A DNA stretch of 64,000 nt from Planctomycetota bacterium (GTDB lineage: Bacteria > Planctomycetota > JAJSAM01 > JAJVHW01): NCBI GenBank assembly GCA_021776825.1, contig JAJFFG010000001.1:1-64000 (forward strand), in the 5' to 3' direction. Position 1 is the stretch's first letter; every line of letters begins with the position of its first letter. Made by a program: the position numbers and the translations under genes. Below the pieces are notes generated by a model that did no database searches, had not been told where the DNA came from, and saw only the letters and a program-made list of their open reading frames with translations. Shown piece after piece: positions 27,212 through 35,619 of this stretch.

Positions 27212-28141
27212 CTACTTCGCCGCGCCAGAGGCTGGGTCGGATGACTCCGACTGAGCGTCGGCGCCCTCTCCCGGCGTGGTCCGGTTCGCCGTGAAGCCGA
27301 AGCGCAGCGGCGGGGTCTCCCCGTCGCGCTTCGCGTAGATCATGTTGCAGGCCTCGACGCAGTCGCCGCATCGGATGCACTCGGCGTCGCCGTAGCGCAA
27401 CGCGTGCGCCTCGGTCGAACCGTCGAGTCCCGGCATCTCGTCACCGAGACGCTTCGGGTCGATGCGCACGGGACAGATCGTCTCGCACGCGCCGCACTCG
27501 ATGCAGGGGCTCGGCTTCTCGCTGAAGACGATGCCGATCGGTGAGCTCGACGTCACGTAGCGGTAGTAGAGACCGATGGGGCACACGCGTAGGCAGAACC
27601 CGAAGCGCCAGACGAACGCGTGTGCGAACCCGCCGAAGCAGAGTGCTGCGAAGATGCCGACGGTCACGAGACGCGCGGTCCAACTGCCCTCCCACAGCAC
27701 CGCGGGGCTGACCCACCAGAGCATCATGGATGCGATGAACGTGCCGACGAACCCGGCGCCGGCCAGGTGCTGCAGAGCGCGCCGGAGACGTGACTTCTTG
27801 GCGAGGTCCACGTCCTCGCCGAGGCGGCTCACATAGCCGACGGGGCAGCCCCATCCGCAAAAGAAGCGGCCCACGACGACGTTCGTGATGAACGTGATTC
27901 CGAAGCAGATCCCGATTCCCGCGACGACGCCCTTCAGCCCCGCGATGAGGTCGACCCGCTCGAACAGCAGTCGGTGGTCACCGCTCCAGAGGTCCACCCG
28001 CGTGAGCCCGCTGAGTGGCACGGCGAGGAGGATGAGCAGCGAGAGCGTGATGACGACGACGCGCAGAATCTGATAGCGCGCCCCGCGTCGCGCGACGGCG
28101 GAGAGGACACGCACACGATCCTGTTCGCTCAGTGGCAGCAA
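27212..28141 (-). CDS. ccoG: CcoG/NapH-like membrane polyferredoxin
   Basis: 309 residues with about five membrane segments. The NapH/CcoG-type motifs FFCGWGCPVG and CLRVCPIG come first. Two [4Fe-4S] ferredoxin motifs follow, CIECGACETICP and CIRCGDCVEACN. CcoG reduces Cu2+ for delivery to the cbb3 oxidase. It is shorter than classical CcoG (about 470 residues) and lacks the C-terminal Ig-like part. The start is TTG at 28141, supported by a GGAGGT ribosome site six bases before it, inside the end of the SafE-like gene. Last gene of the cbb3 operon. Confidence 0.8.
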   Translation of the reverse strand: MLPLSEQDRVRVLSAVARRGARYQILRVVVITLSLLILLAVPLSGLTRVDLWSGDHRLLFERVDLIAGLKGVVAGIGICFGITFITNVVVGRFFCGWGCPVGYVSRLGEDVDLAKKSRLRRALQHLAGAGFVGTFIASMMLWWVSPAVLWEGSWTARLVTVGIFAALCFGGFAHAFVWRFGFCLRVCPIGLYYRYVTSSSPIGIVFSEKPSPCIECGACETICPVRIDPKRLGDEMPGLDGSTEAHALRYGDAECIRCGDCVEACNMIYAKRDGETPPLRFGFTANRTTPGEGADAQSESSDPASGAAK

Positions 28142-28836
28142 GCGGCACCTCCGGCTCCATCAGCCAAAAGGGGCGCGATGCCGCGCGCCATTCCCACGAG
28201 TCCGGCGAGCAGGACGACGATGCCCCCCGCGAGCCGCAGCCGCATGGGTCCGATCCGGGACAACGCAGCGCGGCCGAGCAGGCCGACGGCGAGTAGGACG
28301 GGCACGGTTCCCAGGCCGAACGCCGCCATCAGCAACGCGCCGCGAAACGGCGTCCCGAGGGCCGCGCCCTGGATTGCCGCCAGGTAGACGACGCCGCACG
28401 GGAGGAACCCGGTGGCCAGTCCGAGCGCGAACGGTCCGCCGTGCCGCTCCGCACCGTGTGCAGCGCGGAACGCCGGGGCGAGCATCTCGCTCACGAGCCG
28501 CACGGGACGCCACATGAGCCAGCGGGCGGACGGCGGGACGAGCAGCCGGACGCCCGCGATCACGAGCACGGCTCCGACGGCGACGGCGAGCCACGGCTGG
28601 GCGCCCGCAAACGTGTCGAGCACGTGCGCTCCGAGCAGTCCGGCGACGGCACCGAGGAACACGTACGTGAAGGTCTTCCCGCTCAGGTACAGCGCCATGC
28701 GTAGAGGCGTGCGCCCTCCGCCAGACTCTTGGCCCGACCCGGCGCGTAACGCGAACACACCGCACATGCCGGCGCAGTGCGCGGAGTTCGCGACGCCGAA
28801 GGCCAGCCCCGGTGCGAGGACCTCGAGCCACATCAT
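28129..28836 (-). CDS. SafE/TauE-like membrane protein of the cbb3 cluster (UreH-domain type)
   Basis: 235 residues with about six membrane segments. The first carries NSAHCAGMCG, the conserved HCxGMCG motif of the UreH/SafE-like proteins that accompany ccoGHIS genes. A later GFLPCGVVYLA is the paired Pro-Cys motif. These proteins are thought to move metal or thiol reductant during oxidase assembly. Starts with ATGATG at 28836 and overlaps the ccoI stop by four bases. The C terminus ends GGAACCH, possibly metal-binding. Confidence 0.8.
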   Translation of the reverse strand: MMWLEVLAPGLAFGVANSAHCAGMCGVFALRAGSGQESGGGRTPLRMALYLSGKTFTYVFLGAVAGLLGAHVLDTFAGAQPWLAVAVGAVLVIAGVRLLVPPSARWLMWRPVRLVSEMLAPAFRAAHGAERHGGPFALGLATGFLPCGVVYLAAIQGAALGTPFRGALLMAAFGLGTVPVLLAVGLLGRAALSRIGPMRLRLAGGIVVLLAGLVGMARGIAPLLADGAGGAACCH

Positions 28837-30905
28837 GCGGCGGCCCTCGCCCCGGTCCAGTCGAGCAGACGGTACGACCGTGCACTCACCGCGAGACTCG
28901 AGACGATCATCGCGGCGACTGCGATGAGCGGGTGCAGGCGGCCCGTCGTCGCCATGAACAGCGCGGCGCCGTTGTAGAGCACGCACCAGAACAGGTTGCG
29001 GCGGACCGTCGACCGCAGCGCGTGAGCTGCGTCGAGCAGAAGTGGCAGCGATCGCAAGTCGCCGCCCACGACCTCGACCTCGGCTTGCGCACGCGCCAAC
29101 GCCGTGCCGCACGCCATGGCGACGCCGACGTCGGCTTCGCGAAGTGCGGGCGCGTCGTTCATGCCGTCGCCGGCGATCAGCACGCGGTGTCCGTCACGCT
29201 GCAACTCTGTAATGCGGGCGTGCTTCGCCTCGGGAGTGAGCTCGCCGCGCGCGCTCACGCCGAGAGCCGCCGCGATGGGCTCCAGCGCCGCCGCGCGATC
29301 TCCAGAGAGCACCTCGACCTCGAGACCGCGTTCGCGGAGTGCGGCCACGGCTTCCACAGCGCCGGGCCGCAGCTCGTGCGACAGCGCGCAGAGTGCGGTG
29401 ACGCGACCATCCTCTGCGTACGCGACGAGCGTCGCTCCGTCGGCCGCGAGATCCTCGCGCTGCGCCGCGAGGTCCGGCTCCCAGTCCATGCCGCACCGGT
29501 CCAGCCATCCCGGGCTTCCCGCGCGACACGCGACGCCGGCGATCTCACCGACGACGCCCGCCCCGGGGACAAGCTGCACGGCAGCCGGCGCATGCGCGCG
29601 GGTCGAGAGCGTGCGCGCGAGCGGGTGACCAGAGTGCGCGACGAGCGACTCCATGCGCGCACACGCCTCGGCGGCTCCCGCGCGGACGGCCACGCGCGCC
29701 GCTCCGGTGTCGGTCAGCGTGCCCGTTTTGTCGAGCACGATGTGATCGACGTGCACCGCCGCTTCGAGGGCGCGTACGTCGCGTACGAGCACGCCGCGTC
29801 GCGCGAGGGCCGCGCGGATCGCGCGATACGCGAGCGGCGTTGCCAGACCCAACGCGCAGGGACACGCGACCAGCAGCACCGAGAGCGCGGTGCGCAGACC
29901 CTCGCCCACTCCGTCGAGCTGCCATGAGCGGAACCCGCCGATCAGCGCGAGCGCGATCGCAAGCGTCACGAGCCACCCGGCGAGCGAGTCGGCCGTACGG
30001 ATGCTCTGGGTCGTCGTAAGCGGTGCCTCCAGTAGATCACGAATGCGACCGAGGCTGCCGTCGAGCGCGCGTCGATCGACGCGGGCGGTCAGCGCGCCAT
30101 GACCGTTGACGGCTCCCGCCGGGAGCGCGTCGCCGGGGCCGACCGAACGCGGACTCTCCTCGCCGGTGATGTGCGCAGCCGCGGCTTCGCTGGCGCCGTC
30201 GGTCACCGTGACATCGGCCGGCACCGCTTCGCCAGGAAGCACCTGCACGAGATCACCCGCCGCCAGTGCGGCGGGGTCGATGTCCTCCAGCATGCCGTCG
30301 CTCAGCCGGTGCGCCGTTGCGGGGAGGCACGCGGCCAGGTCGTCGGCGGCGTCGCGTCCGCGTGTTCGCGCGTTCGCCTCGAGTCGACGACCGAACGTGA
30401 CGAGCACGAGCACCATCGTGGCGGTGTCGTAGTACACCTCCCCGCCGCCCGCGAACGTGTGGTAGAGCGACAGCCCGTACGCCGCCGCCGTGGCGAGCAC
30501 GATCAGGCCGTCCATCCGGACGACACCACGACGCAGATCCGCCCACGCACCGTGCAGCAGCGGCACGCCGAGCAGCAGCAGGACGGGCAAGGCGAAGAGC
30601 GCCAGCACCGTGCGTCCCAGGTCGCGCACCACGACCAGGTCGGCGGAGGCGTCGGGGGCGTAGACAGCCTCGCCGTAGAGGACGAGGCTGAACGTCATCA
30701 CACCCATGGCCAGGAACGAGGAGAGCAGCAGCCGCGCCTCGAGCAGGCCCGCGCCGCCTTCGCCGCCAGCCACGGCGGCAGCCAACCGGCAACCTACACA
30801 GCAGAACACCGGCTCGCTCGCGCGCGCCGGCGTGGGACCTACCGGGAGCGCACAGTGCGCGCAGAGGGCGGGTCCGGGGCTCGCGTCGGAGCCAGGGTCA
30901 GCCAC
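28833..30905 (-). CDS. ccoI: Copper-translocating P-type ATPase, CcoI/FixI type
   Basis: 690 residues, GTG start. The N terminus has two cysteine pairs, CAHC and FCCVGC, in place of the usual GMxCxxC heavy-metal domain; that is typical for CcoI. Transport motifs: TGEE (actuator), CPC in LLVACPCALGLATP, phosphorylation site DKTGTLT, SGHPLA and GDGMNDAPAL. CcoI exports copper for insertion into the CuB site of cbb3 oxidase. It overlaps the small peptide gene before it by eight bases and the SafE-like gene after it by four. Confidence 0.9.
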   Translation of the reverse strand: MADPGSDASPGPALCAHCALPVGPTPARASEPVFCCVGCRLAAAVAGGEGGAGLLEARLLLSSFLAMGVMTFSLVLYGEAVYAPDASADLVVVRDLGRTVLALFALPVLLLLGVPLLHGAWADLRRGVVRMDGLIVLATAAAYGLSLYHTFAGGGEVYYDTATMVLVLVTFGRRLEANARTRGRDAADDLAACLPATAHRLSDGMLEDIDPAALAAGDLVQVLPGEAVPADVTVTDGASEAAAAHITGEESPRSVGPGDALPAGAVNGHGALTARVDRRALDGSLGRIRDLLEAPLTTTQSIRTADSLAGWLVTLAIALALIGGFRSWQLDGVGEGLRTALSVLLVACPCALGLATPLAYRAIRAALARRGVLVRDVRALEAAVHVDHIVLDKTGTLTDTGAARVAVRAGAAEACARMESLVAHSGHPLARTLSTRAHAPAAVQLVPGAGVVGEIAGVACRAGSPGWLDRCGMDWEPDLAAQREDLAADGATLVAYAEDGRVTALCALSHELRPGAVEAVAALRERGLEVEVLSGDRAAALEPIAAALGVSARGELTPEAKHARITELQRDGHRVLIAGDGMNDAPALREADVGVAMACGTALARAQAEVEVVGGDLRSLPLLLDAAHALRSTVRRNLFWCVLYNGAALFMATTGRLHPLIAVAAMIVSSLAVSARSYRLLDWTGARAAA

Positions 30906-31086
30906 CCAGGTCCTTGCCGACGGCCGTCAGCAGGAACGTCACCGTGTACCAGGTCGCGAACCCGAGGAACGCCACCCACACCACCTTCATGAAGAAGGGC
31001 ATGCGGCCGTGGTCGTACTCGAAGGGGTATTCCGCCTGGTCCTCACCGGCAGCGGCGGTCGGATCAGCCGAGGTCTCGGAGGTCAT
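30898..31086 (-). CDS. Small single-span membrane protein resembling the CcoP membrane anchor
   Basis: 62 residues. EYPFEYDHGRMPFFMK leads directly into one membrane helix (VVWVAFLGFATWYTVTFLL). This layout (acidic/aromatic stretch, 'MP', aromatic, then helix) is like the N-terminal anchor of CcoP, in which D-G/D-N-x-MPxWW precedes the helix. No heme motif is present. The diheme protein at 33759-34715 could supply the heme part, so CcoP may be split here. A CcoQ-like role is the alternative. Overlaps both neighbours. Confidence 0.55.
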   Translation of the reverse strand: MTSETSADPTAAAGEDQAEYPFEYDHGRMPFFMKVVWVAFLGFATWYTVTFLLTAVGKDLGG

Positions 31087-31402
31087 GTGCGCGCTCCCTT
31101 TCGAGTAGGTCGTACTTGGGCTTCTCGATGTCGGCGAAGTGGCCCTTCAGGAAGCAGAACAGCAGCAGCAGGAAGAAGCCGCCCGCGACGAGGACGTACG
31201 TGAGCAGGTGAGCTCCGGCGAAGCGCAGTCCCTCGGTGGCGACGAGGTCGTAGGCGAACTCGTAGATCTTCCAACCGAACGCAAGAGCGGCGGCCACGAT
31301 GACGAACCCGAAGATCCAGAGCATCGTCTTCAGTGTGCGCCCGTCCTTGCGATGCAGCTCCGCGAGCTGCTCGGCGCCCATCTCCGTGTCGTCGCGGGTC
31401 AC
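31064..31402 (-). CDS. CcoS-like cbb3 oxidase assembly/membrane protein
   Basis: 112 residues, GTG start overlapping the ccoO stop (GTGA). Two membrane helices (TMLWIFGFVIVAAALAFGW and LLTYVLVAGGFFLLLLFCFL). The end, LKGHFADIEKPKYDLLERE, matches the CcoS signature (x-G-Q-F/Y-D-D-L-E-x-P-x-x-R-I/M-L). Ordinary CcoS has one helix and about 50-60 residues, so this is a longer, two-helix version. CcoS is needed for cofactor insertion into cbb3 oxidase. Confidence 0.65.
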   Translation of the reverse strand: MTRDDTEMGAEQLAELHRKDGRTLKTMLWIFGFVIVAAALAFGWKIYEFAYDLVATEGLRFAGAHLLTYVLVAGGFFLLLLFCFLKGHFADIEKPKYDLLERERAHDLRDLG

Positions 31403-32277
31403 TGGTTGGTCTCTTCTCGCTCGGAGGCGTCCCAGGTCCCGAGCCACTGCAGGTAGGCGATGATCGCTAGGCCATCTCCGTCGGGTCCCTTCGCAGGGAC
31501 GACGCGCAGGCGGGCCGTCTCCGCCTTCAGGTTGGGGTCGGCGCTCTCGCGGATGCGCGCCAACTCGGCTTCGGCCTCGGCCTGCGTCTCGAACACGCCC
31601 GGGTAGGCGTACTCGCGCTCGCTGGAGAGCCCCTGGCGCGCGGCGAGCTCCGGGTCGATCCCGCGCACCACCTGGAAGCCGTCGCGGAAGAACCACGTGT
31701 AGCGCGGCATCACCGAGTCGGGCGAGGTGCCTTCGGGATCCCAGAAGTGCGCGACGTGCCAGTCGTTGCTCCGTCGGCCGCCCTCGTTCGTGAGGTCGGG
31801 ACCGACGCGCCGCGTGCCCCAGAGCACAGGGCGCTGCAACTCGTTGTTGTCGTCGGCCGCCGAGCGGACGCGGCCGAATCGCACGGCCTCGTTCGCGACC
31901 GGCCGGACGAACTGGCTGTGGCAGTGCCAGCAGACCTGACCGACGTACTCGTCGCGGCCGGCGCGCAGTGCGACGGCGTGTGCCGCACCCCACGCGCCGT
32001 CACTCGCCGTGCGACGCGGATCGTCGGCGGCAACGTCAACGAGCTCCTGGTCCGTGAGGCACTCATCTGCCCGCGGAAACGCCTGGGCGAACGCGACGGG
32101 GTAGCTCTCCTTCAACTGCTTGAACTCGGTTGTGACAGGCGTGGCCACCGCCTCGATCGACGCCTCGGGCCGCGTGCCGTCGGTGATCATCCACGGGTAG
32201 ACCGCGGACAGCACGAAGGCGAGTCCGAAGCACCCGAGGCCCGCGAAGAGAAGCACGCCGGTGTAGCGGTCGAGCAT
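31399..32277 (-). CDS. ccoO: cbb3-type cytochrome c oxidase subunit II (monoheme cytochrome c)
   Basis: 292 residues. N-terminal anchor helix (LLFAGLGCFGLAFVLSAVYPW), then a monoheme cytochrome c domain with C-W-H-C-H (VCWHCHSQFVRPV) and a distal methionine in SVMPRYTWFF. The RRVGPDLTNEGGRRSNDWH block is the CcoO/FixO signature. It passes electrons from soluble or membrane cytochrome c to CcoN. It starts directly at the ccoN stop codon. Confidence 0.93.
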   Translation of the reverse strand: MLDRYTGVLLFAGLGCFGLAFVLSAVYPWMITDGTRPEASIEAVATPVTTEFKQLKESYPVAFAQAFPRADECLTDQELVDVAADDPRRTASDGAWGAAHAVALRAGRDEYVGQVCWHCHSQFVRPVANEAVRFGRVRSAADDNNELQRPVLWGTRRVGPDLTNEGGRRSNDWHVAHFWDPEGTSPDSVMPRYTWFFRDGFQVVRGIDPELAARQGLSSEREYAYPGVFETQAEAEAELARIRESADPNLKAETARLRVVPAKGPDGDGLAIIAYLQWLGTWDASEREETNQ

Positions 32278-33762
32278 CTACTCACCTCCTGCGTCGGCGG
32301 CGACGGCGAGATCGACGCGGTAGTCGTACGGCTTCTTGGGGCCCGTCCAGGTCTTCCAGAGGTTCCACGCGAACAGGATCTGGCCGAGCAGGATCATCCC
32401 GCCGGCGAACGTGCGGATTGCCCAGAAGCCGTGCATCGCGCGGACGATCTCCATCCACGGTGACAACGCGTCGAGCATGAAGCCGTGGATCAGGCCGGCG
32501 GCCGTCAGATCGATGAACATGATCAGCAGGCCGATCACGGTCAACCAGTAGTGCCAGTGGTTGAGACGGCGGTTGTGCCACTCGCTCCCGACCATGCGGG
32601 GCCACAGCCACGTGGTCATGCCGAGGATCCAGAACGCGAAGACACCGAGCATCACGAGGTGCGCGTGTCCCGGCACCCAGTCCGTGAAGTGGATGATCTC
32701 CTGCATGGCCAACGTCGTGTGGAACATGCACTGCAGGCACGTGATGAAGTAGCAGACCATCCCGGTGTAGAACCACCGGATCGGCAGGTTCGTCCGGAGC
32801 GCGTCGCCGCGACCCCACATCGTGCCGAAGAAGTTCACGACCACAGTCGTGACGACGATCTCCACCGCCATCGTCGAGATGATGGCGCCGTACTGCACCG
32901 ACATCGGGATCGACGAGAGCAGGAAGTGGTGCACGCCGTTCAGCGGATAGAAGAACGCGAGTGCCCAGAAGCCGATCACCGACAGCGCGTGGCTCCAGAT
33001 CGGTTTCCGCAGGATGATCGGGACGAAGAAGTACATCAGGCCCCAGCCCATCGGCGTGACGAACAGGCCGACGAGGTCATGGATGAAGAGGCCGGCGGTG
33101 GCCGCGCCGGAGCTCCCGGGGAGCGTCCACTCGGGCAGCGTGTTGCCCATGACGTACGTCAGGATGAGCCAGATGATCCCGGCGCTCAGATACCAGAGCG
33201 AGACGTACTGGTGCCGATGGATCGACTTGACGATCGGTGTCAGGAACTGCACCGCCACGAGCACCGCGCCGAGCTCGATGAGGAAGTCGACCGGGACGTA
33301 GTTCATGTTCCACGTGCCCGGGGCGAAGCCGGTCGGGGTCTCACCCCACTCGACGCCTTGTGCGTAGCCGAGGAGCTGACCGACCGACATGAGCACGAGG
33401 ATCAGTTGCCAGACGCCGAGGATCAGCCAACCGAGCTTCGCGCTCGCCACCGGTTTGCCGGTCATCCGCGGCACGGCGTAGTACATGCAGCCGACGAAGC
33501 CGTTGACGAGGAAGCCGTACGCGATCTCGTTCGTGTGCAGCAGACGCAGGCGTCCGAACGACAGCCACTCGATGCCCTCGAAGGGGGAGACACCGAGGAA
33601 CTGGAACGAGACCAGGAAGCCCCAGGTCATGGCCGTGACCATGAAGAACATCGCCATGATCAGGTGCCATCGAACGAGGCCCTTGCAGACGAGGTCGGTG
33701 GCCGGCGCCTCGGCGGGCTTGGCGGGCTCGACCGGTTCGGCCGGCGCGGCAGTGGCGGTCAT
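32278..33762 (-). CDS. ccoN: cbb3-type cytochrome c oxidase subunit I
   Basis: 494 residues with 12 or more membrane helices. HTNEIAYGFLVNGFVGCMYY holds a low-spin heme ligand. NGVHHFLLSSIP carries the CuB histidine pair, and HFTDWVPGHAHLVMLG the heme b and b3 ligands typical of cbb3 rather than aa3 enzymes. It reduces oxygen to water with high affinity. The start at 33762 (MTATAAPAEP) overlaps the stop of the diheme cytochrome gene by four bases. Confidence 0.95.
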   Translation of the reverse strand: MTATAAPAEPVEPAKPAEAPATDLVCKGLVRWHLIMAMFFMVTAMTWGFLVSFQFLGVSPFEGIEWLSFGRLRLLHTNEIAYGFLVNGFVGCMYYAVPRMTGKPVASAKLGWLILGVWQLILVLMSVGQLLGYAQGVEWGETPTGFAPGTWNMNYVPVDFLIELGAVLVAVQFLTPIVKSIHRHQYVSLWYLSAGIIWLILTYVMGNTLPEWTLPGSSGAATAGLFIHDLVGLFVTPMGWGLMYFFVPIILRKPIWSHALSVIGFWALAFFYPLNGVHHFLLSSIPMSVQYGAIISTMAVEIVVTTVVVNFFGTMWGRGDALRTNLPIRWFYTGMVCYFITCLQCMFHTTLAMQEIIHFTDWVPGHAHLVMLGVFAFWILGMTTWLWPRMVGSEWHNRRLNHWHYWLTVIGLLIMFIDLTAAGLIHGFMLDALSPWMEIVRAMHGFWAIRTFAGGMILLGQILFAWNLWKTWTGPKKPYDYRVDLAVAADAGGE

Positions 33763-34715
33763 CGGACCTCCTCCGGGTCGAGGCCGCCGCAGCCGGAGGG
33801 CACCCACGGCGTTGCTGCCGTCGGGTCGCGCAGGCTCATGATGTAGTGGACCTGCGCCCAGATGTCGTCGGCGCTGCCGGGGATCGCGGGCATCGGTGTG
33901 CCCGTCAGTCCCGTGCGCAGACGCAGGTACAGATCGTCGGGAGTGCTGCCGGCGCGGAACACACCGGTCGTGAAGTCACGTGGCCGGATCTCGGCGTCCT
34001 TCCAGTCGCGCAGCGCGTACGACGAACTGCCGTCACCGCGCCCGGTCGCGCCGTGGCAGTGAATGCACTGGGCGTCGAAGATCTCCTTGCCGCGCGCGAT
34101 GAGTTCCGGCGTCGAGGGCGGTGCGGTTGGCACCGGGATCGTTGTGGTGGTGGCGACCTTCGCCCACATCTCCTCCTGGATCTCCGCGAGGTTCTCGGAG
34201 CGGATCGCGTCGAGCGAGACGCCCTCCTCGTCCATCAGGTACTCCACCTCGTTGCGGGCCAACCCGTACGTGACGAGATGCAGCACGAACTCGACCACGT
34301 CGCGCCGCTCCTGTGACGGCATCAGCGGGAATCCCGGCATGGCGCTCCCGGTCAGGCCACAGCTGATGGTGTGGTCGAGGTCGTCGCGCGTCGGGAGCTG
34401 GCCGGACGGTGTACTGCGGAACTTGAAGGTGCCCTTCTGGAAGTTACGGGGCAGCGGGTTGAGCCAGCGGGCGGCGATGCCGTCCCCCTCGCCCGCGGTG
34501 CCGTGGCACCCGCCGCAGTACTCGTCGTAGACGATGCGCCCACGTGCCGCCGCCGGGCTCGTGGTCCACTCGTCGAGCGTGATCGTCTGGCGTCGGCCGC
34601 TGGTCGCCGCGCGCGCCGGTTCCTGCGGGTGACCCCAGAGGAGCATCGCCGGAACCACAAGCAGCGCGATGACGGCGAGATGGAGAAGTGGTCCAGGTCG
34701 TTGCATGGCGCCCAT
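33759..34715 (-). CDS. Secreted diheme cytochrome c (CcoP-like heme part)
   Basis: 318 residues. Signal or anchor segment LLHLAVIALLVVPAMLLWG, then two cytochrome c domains: C-G-G-C-H (YDEYCGGCHGTAGEGDG) with a methionine ligand in GSAMPGFP, and C-I-H-C-H (DAQCIHCHGATGRGDG) with TPMPAIPG. First gene of the cbb3 operon, coupled to ccoN by ATGA. CcoP also has two cytochrome c domains but normally follows ccoO and carries a double N-terminal helix, so this is either a relocated CcoP part or an electron donor. A second start at 34706 is possible. Confidence 0.8.
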   Translation of the reverse strand: MGAMQRPGPLLHLAVIALLVVPAMLLWGHPQEPARAATSGRRQTITLDEWTTSPAAARGRIVYDEYCGGCHGTAGEGDGIAARWLNPLPRNFQKGTFKFRSTPSGQLPTRDDLDHTISCGLTGSAMPGFPLMPSQERRDVVEFVLHLVTYGLARNEVEYLMDEEGVSLDAIRSENLAEIQEEMWAKVATTTTIPVPTAPPSTPELIARGKEIFDAQCIHCHGATGRGDGSSSYALRDWKDAEIRPRDFTTGVFRAGSTPDDLYLRLRTGLTGTPMPAIPGSADDIWAQVHYIMSLRDPTAATPWVPSGCGGLDPEEVR

Positions 34716-34740
34716 GAGACCTGCCGCACGAGAACCAGAA

Positions 34741-34756
34741 TGTGACTGTCGTCACT
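34741..34756. promoter_or_regulatory. Predicted Crp/Fnr operator in front of the cbb3 operon
   Basis: TGTGACTGTCGTCACT is a perfect palindrome over GTGAC-N4-GTCAC (34742-34755) and fits the CRP consensus TGTGA-N6-TCAC. It lies about 30 bases before the start of the first cbb3 gene. Two Crp/Fnr genes are adjacent, and the same motif occurs upstream of both. Confidence 0.55.
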
Positions 34757-34775
34757 CCCGCTCGGGTCAAACCCG

Positions 34776-34857
34776 GATCGAAGCCTGTTCAGACCGAGAT
34801 TGAAGCCCGTTCAGACCGAGATTGAAGCCCGTTCAGGCCCAGATTGAACCCGGATTA
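34776..34857. repeat. 22-bp tandem repeat, 3.7 copies
   Basis: Units start at 34776, 34798, 34820 and 34842 (the last one partial). Each contains GAAGCCYGTTCAGRCC-like sequence with one to four changes between neighbours. The array fills the space between the Crp/Fnr stop codon and the cbb3 operator. Units are contiguous without spacers, so it is not a CRISPR array. Confidence 0.75.
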
Positions 34858-35550
34858 CCCGGCGACGCGTTCCAGCGCCGTGGCGTCGAGGATGCGAATC
34901 GAGCGGCCGCTCCGCGCGAGCAGCCCGTCGCCCTGGAGACGACGGAACGCCCGCCCGACCACCTCGCGCACGGTGCCGATCTGCGCCGCGATCTGGCCCT
35001 GCGTCTCGGCGAGGCTCACCTGGCCGTCCGACGACGCGTTCTCGATCAGGTACGCAGCGAGGCGTTGCAGCGGGCTCTTCACCGCCAGTCGCACGCACGC
35101 CTCCACGGCCTGCCGAAGCTCGCCGACGATCAGGCGTGAGATGTGACGCGAGAACGCCGGATCCTCCACGAGGAGCTCGCGGAGGAGCGCCGCGTCCAGA
35201 ACCACGACGCGGGATGACTCCAGCGCCTCGGCGGTGCACGGATGCGGACCCTGGTCGACCAGCGCGGCCAGACCGCACGTGTCACCAGCTCGCGCGACCG
35301 TGCGAACCCAGCCGCGGTCACCGGCACCGACGACGGCACACTGAATGCGTCCGGACAGCACGACGACAATCTCGTTCGAGGGATCGCCCGAACTCCAGAC
35401 GCGCTCGTGACGGCGCATGCGACGCACGCGCGCTGTCGCCGCGACGCGGCCGAGGGCGCGCGCGTCGAGGGACCGAAGAGACTCTGCCTGCGGCAACGCT
35501 TCGAGAACGTCGCGGCGTACCGGCGAGAACTGTGTCGAAGGGTATGACAT
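34855..35550 (-). CDS. Crp/Fnr-family transcription regulator (1)
   Basis: 231 residues. Cyclic-nucleotide-binding beta-roll fold in residues 25-150 and a C-terminal winged helix (VSLAETQGQIAAQIGTVREV). The recognition helix reads T-V-R-E-V-V-G-R. The R-E-x-V-G-R pattern is the one E. coli CRP uses to read GTGA half-sites. There are no N-terminal FNR-type cysteines, so direct oxygen sensing through an iron-sulfur cluster is unlikely. A TGTGA-N6-TCACG palindrome lies 38-53 bases before its start. It is the likely regulator of the neighbouring cbb3 operon. Confidence 0.88.
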   Translation of the reverse strand: MSYPSTQFSPVRRDVLEALPQAESLRSLDARALGRVAATARVRRMRRHERVWSSGDPSNEIVVVLSGRIQCAVVGAGDRGWVRTVARAGDTCGLAALVDQGPHPCTAEALESSRVVVLDAALLRELLVEDPAFSRHISRLIVGELRQAVEACVRLAVKSPLQRLAAYLIENASSDGQVSLAETQGQIAAQIGTVREVVGRAFRRLQGDGLLARSGRSIRILDATALERVAG

Positions 35551-35587
35551 GGCAGCGTCGACAGTAGGTGCCGACGAGACCGACGTC

Positions 35588-35603
35588 TGTGACGCCCGTC
35601 ACG
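35588..35603. promoter_or_regulatory. Predicted Crp/Fnr operator before regulator 1
   Basis: TGTGACGCCCGTCACG has perfect GTGAC/GTCAC arms (35589-35602) and matches the site before the cbb3 operon. It is about 45 bases upstream of the regulator's start codon, consistent with autoregulation. Confidence 0.5.
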
Positions 35604-35619
35604 CGATGGACGGCAGACC

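Noticed and set aside
34776..34857. Possible small CRISPR array
   Set aside because: The 22-bp units are directly adjacent with no spacers, and no cas genes are near. The Cas4-like nuclease at 62091 stands alone and looks like a repair nuclease.
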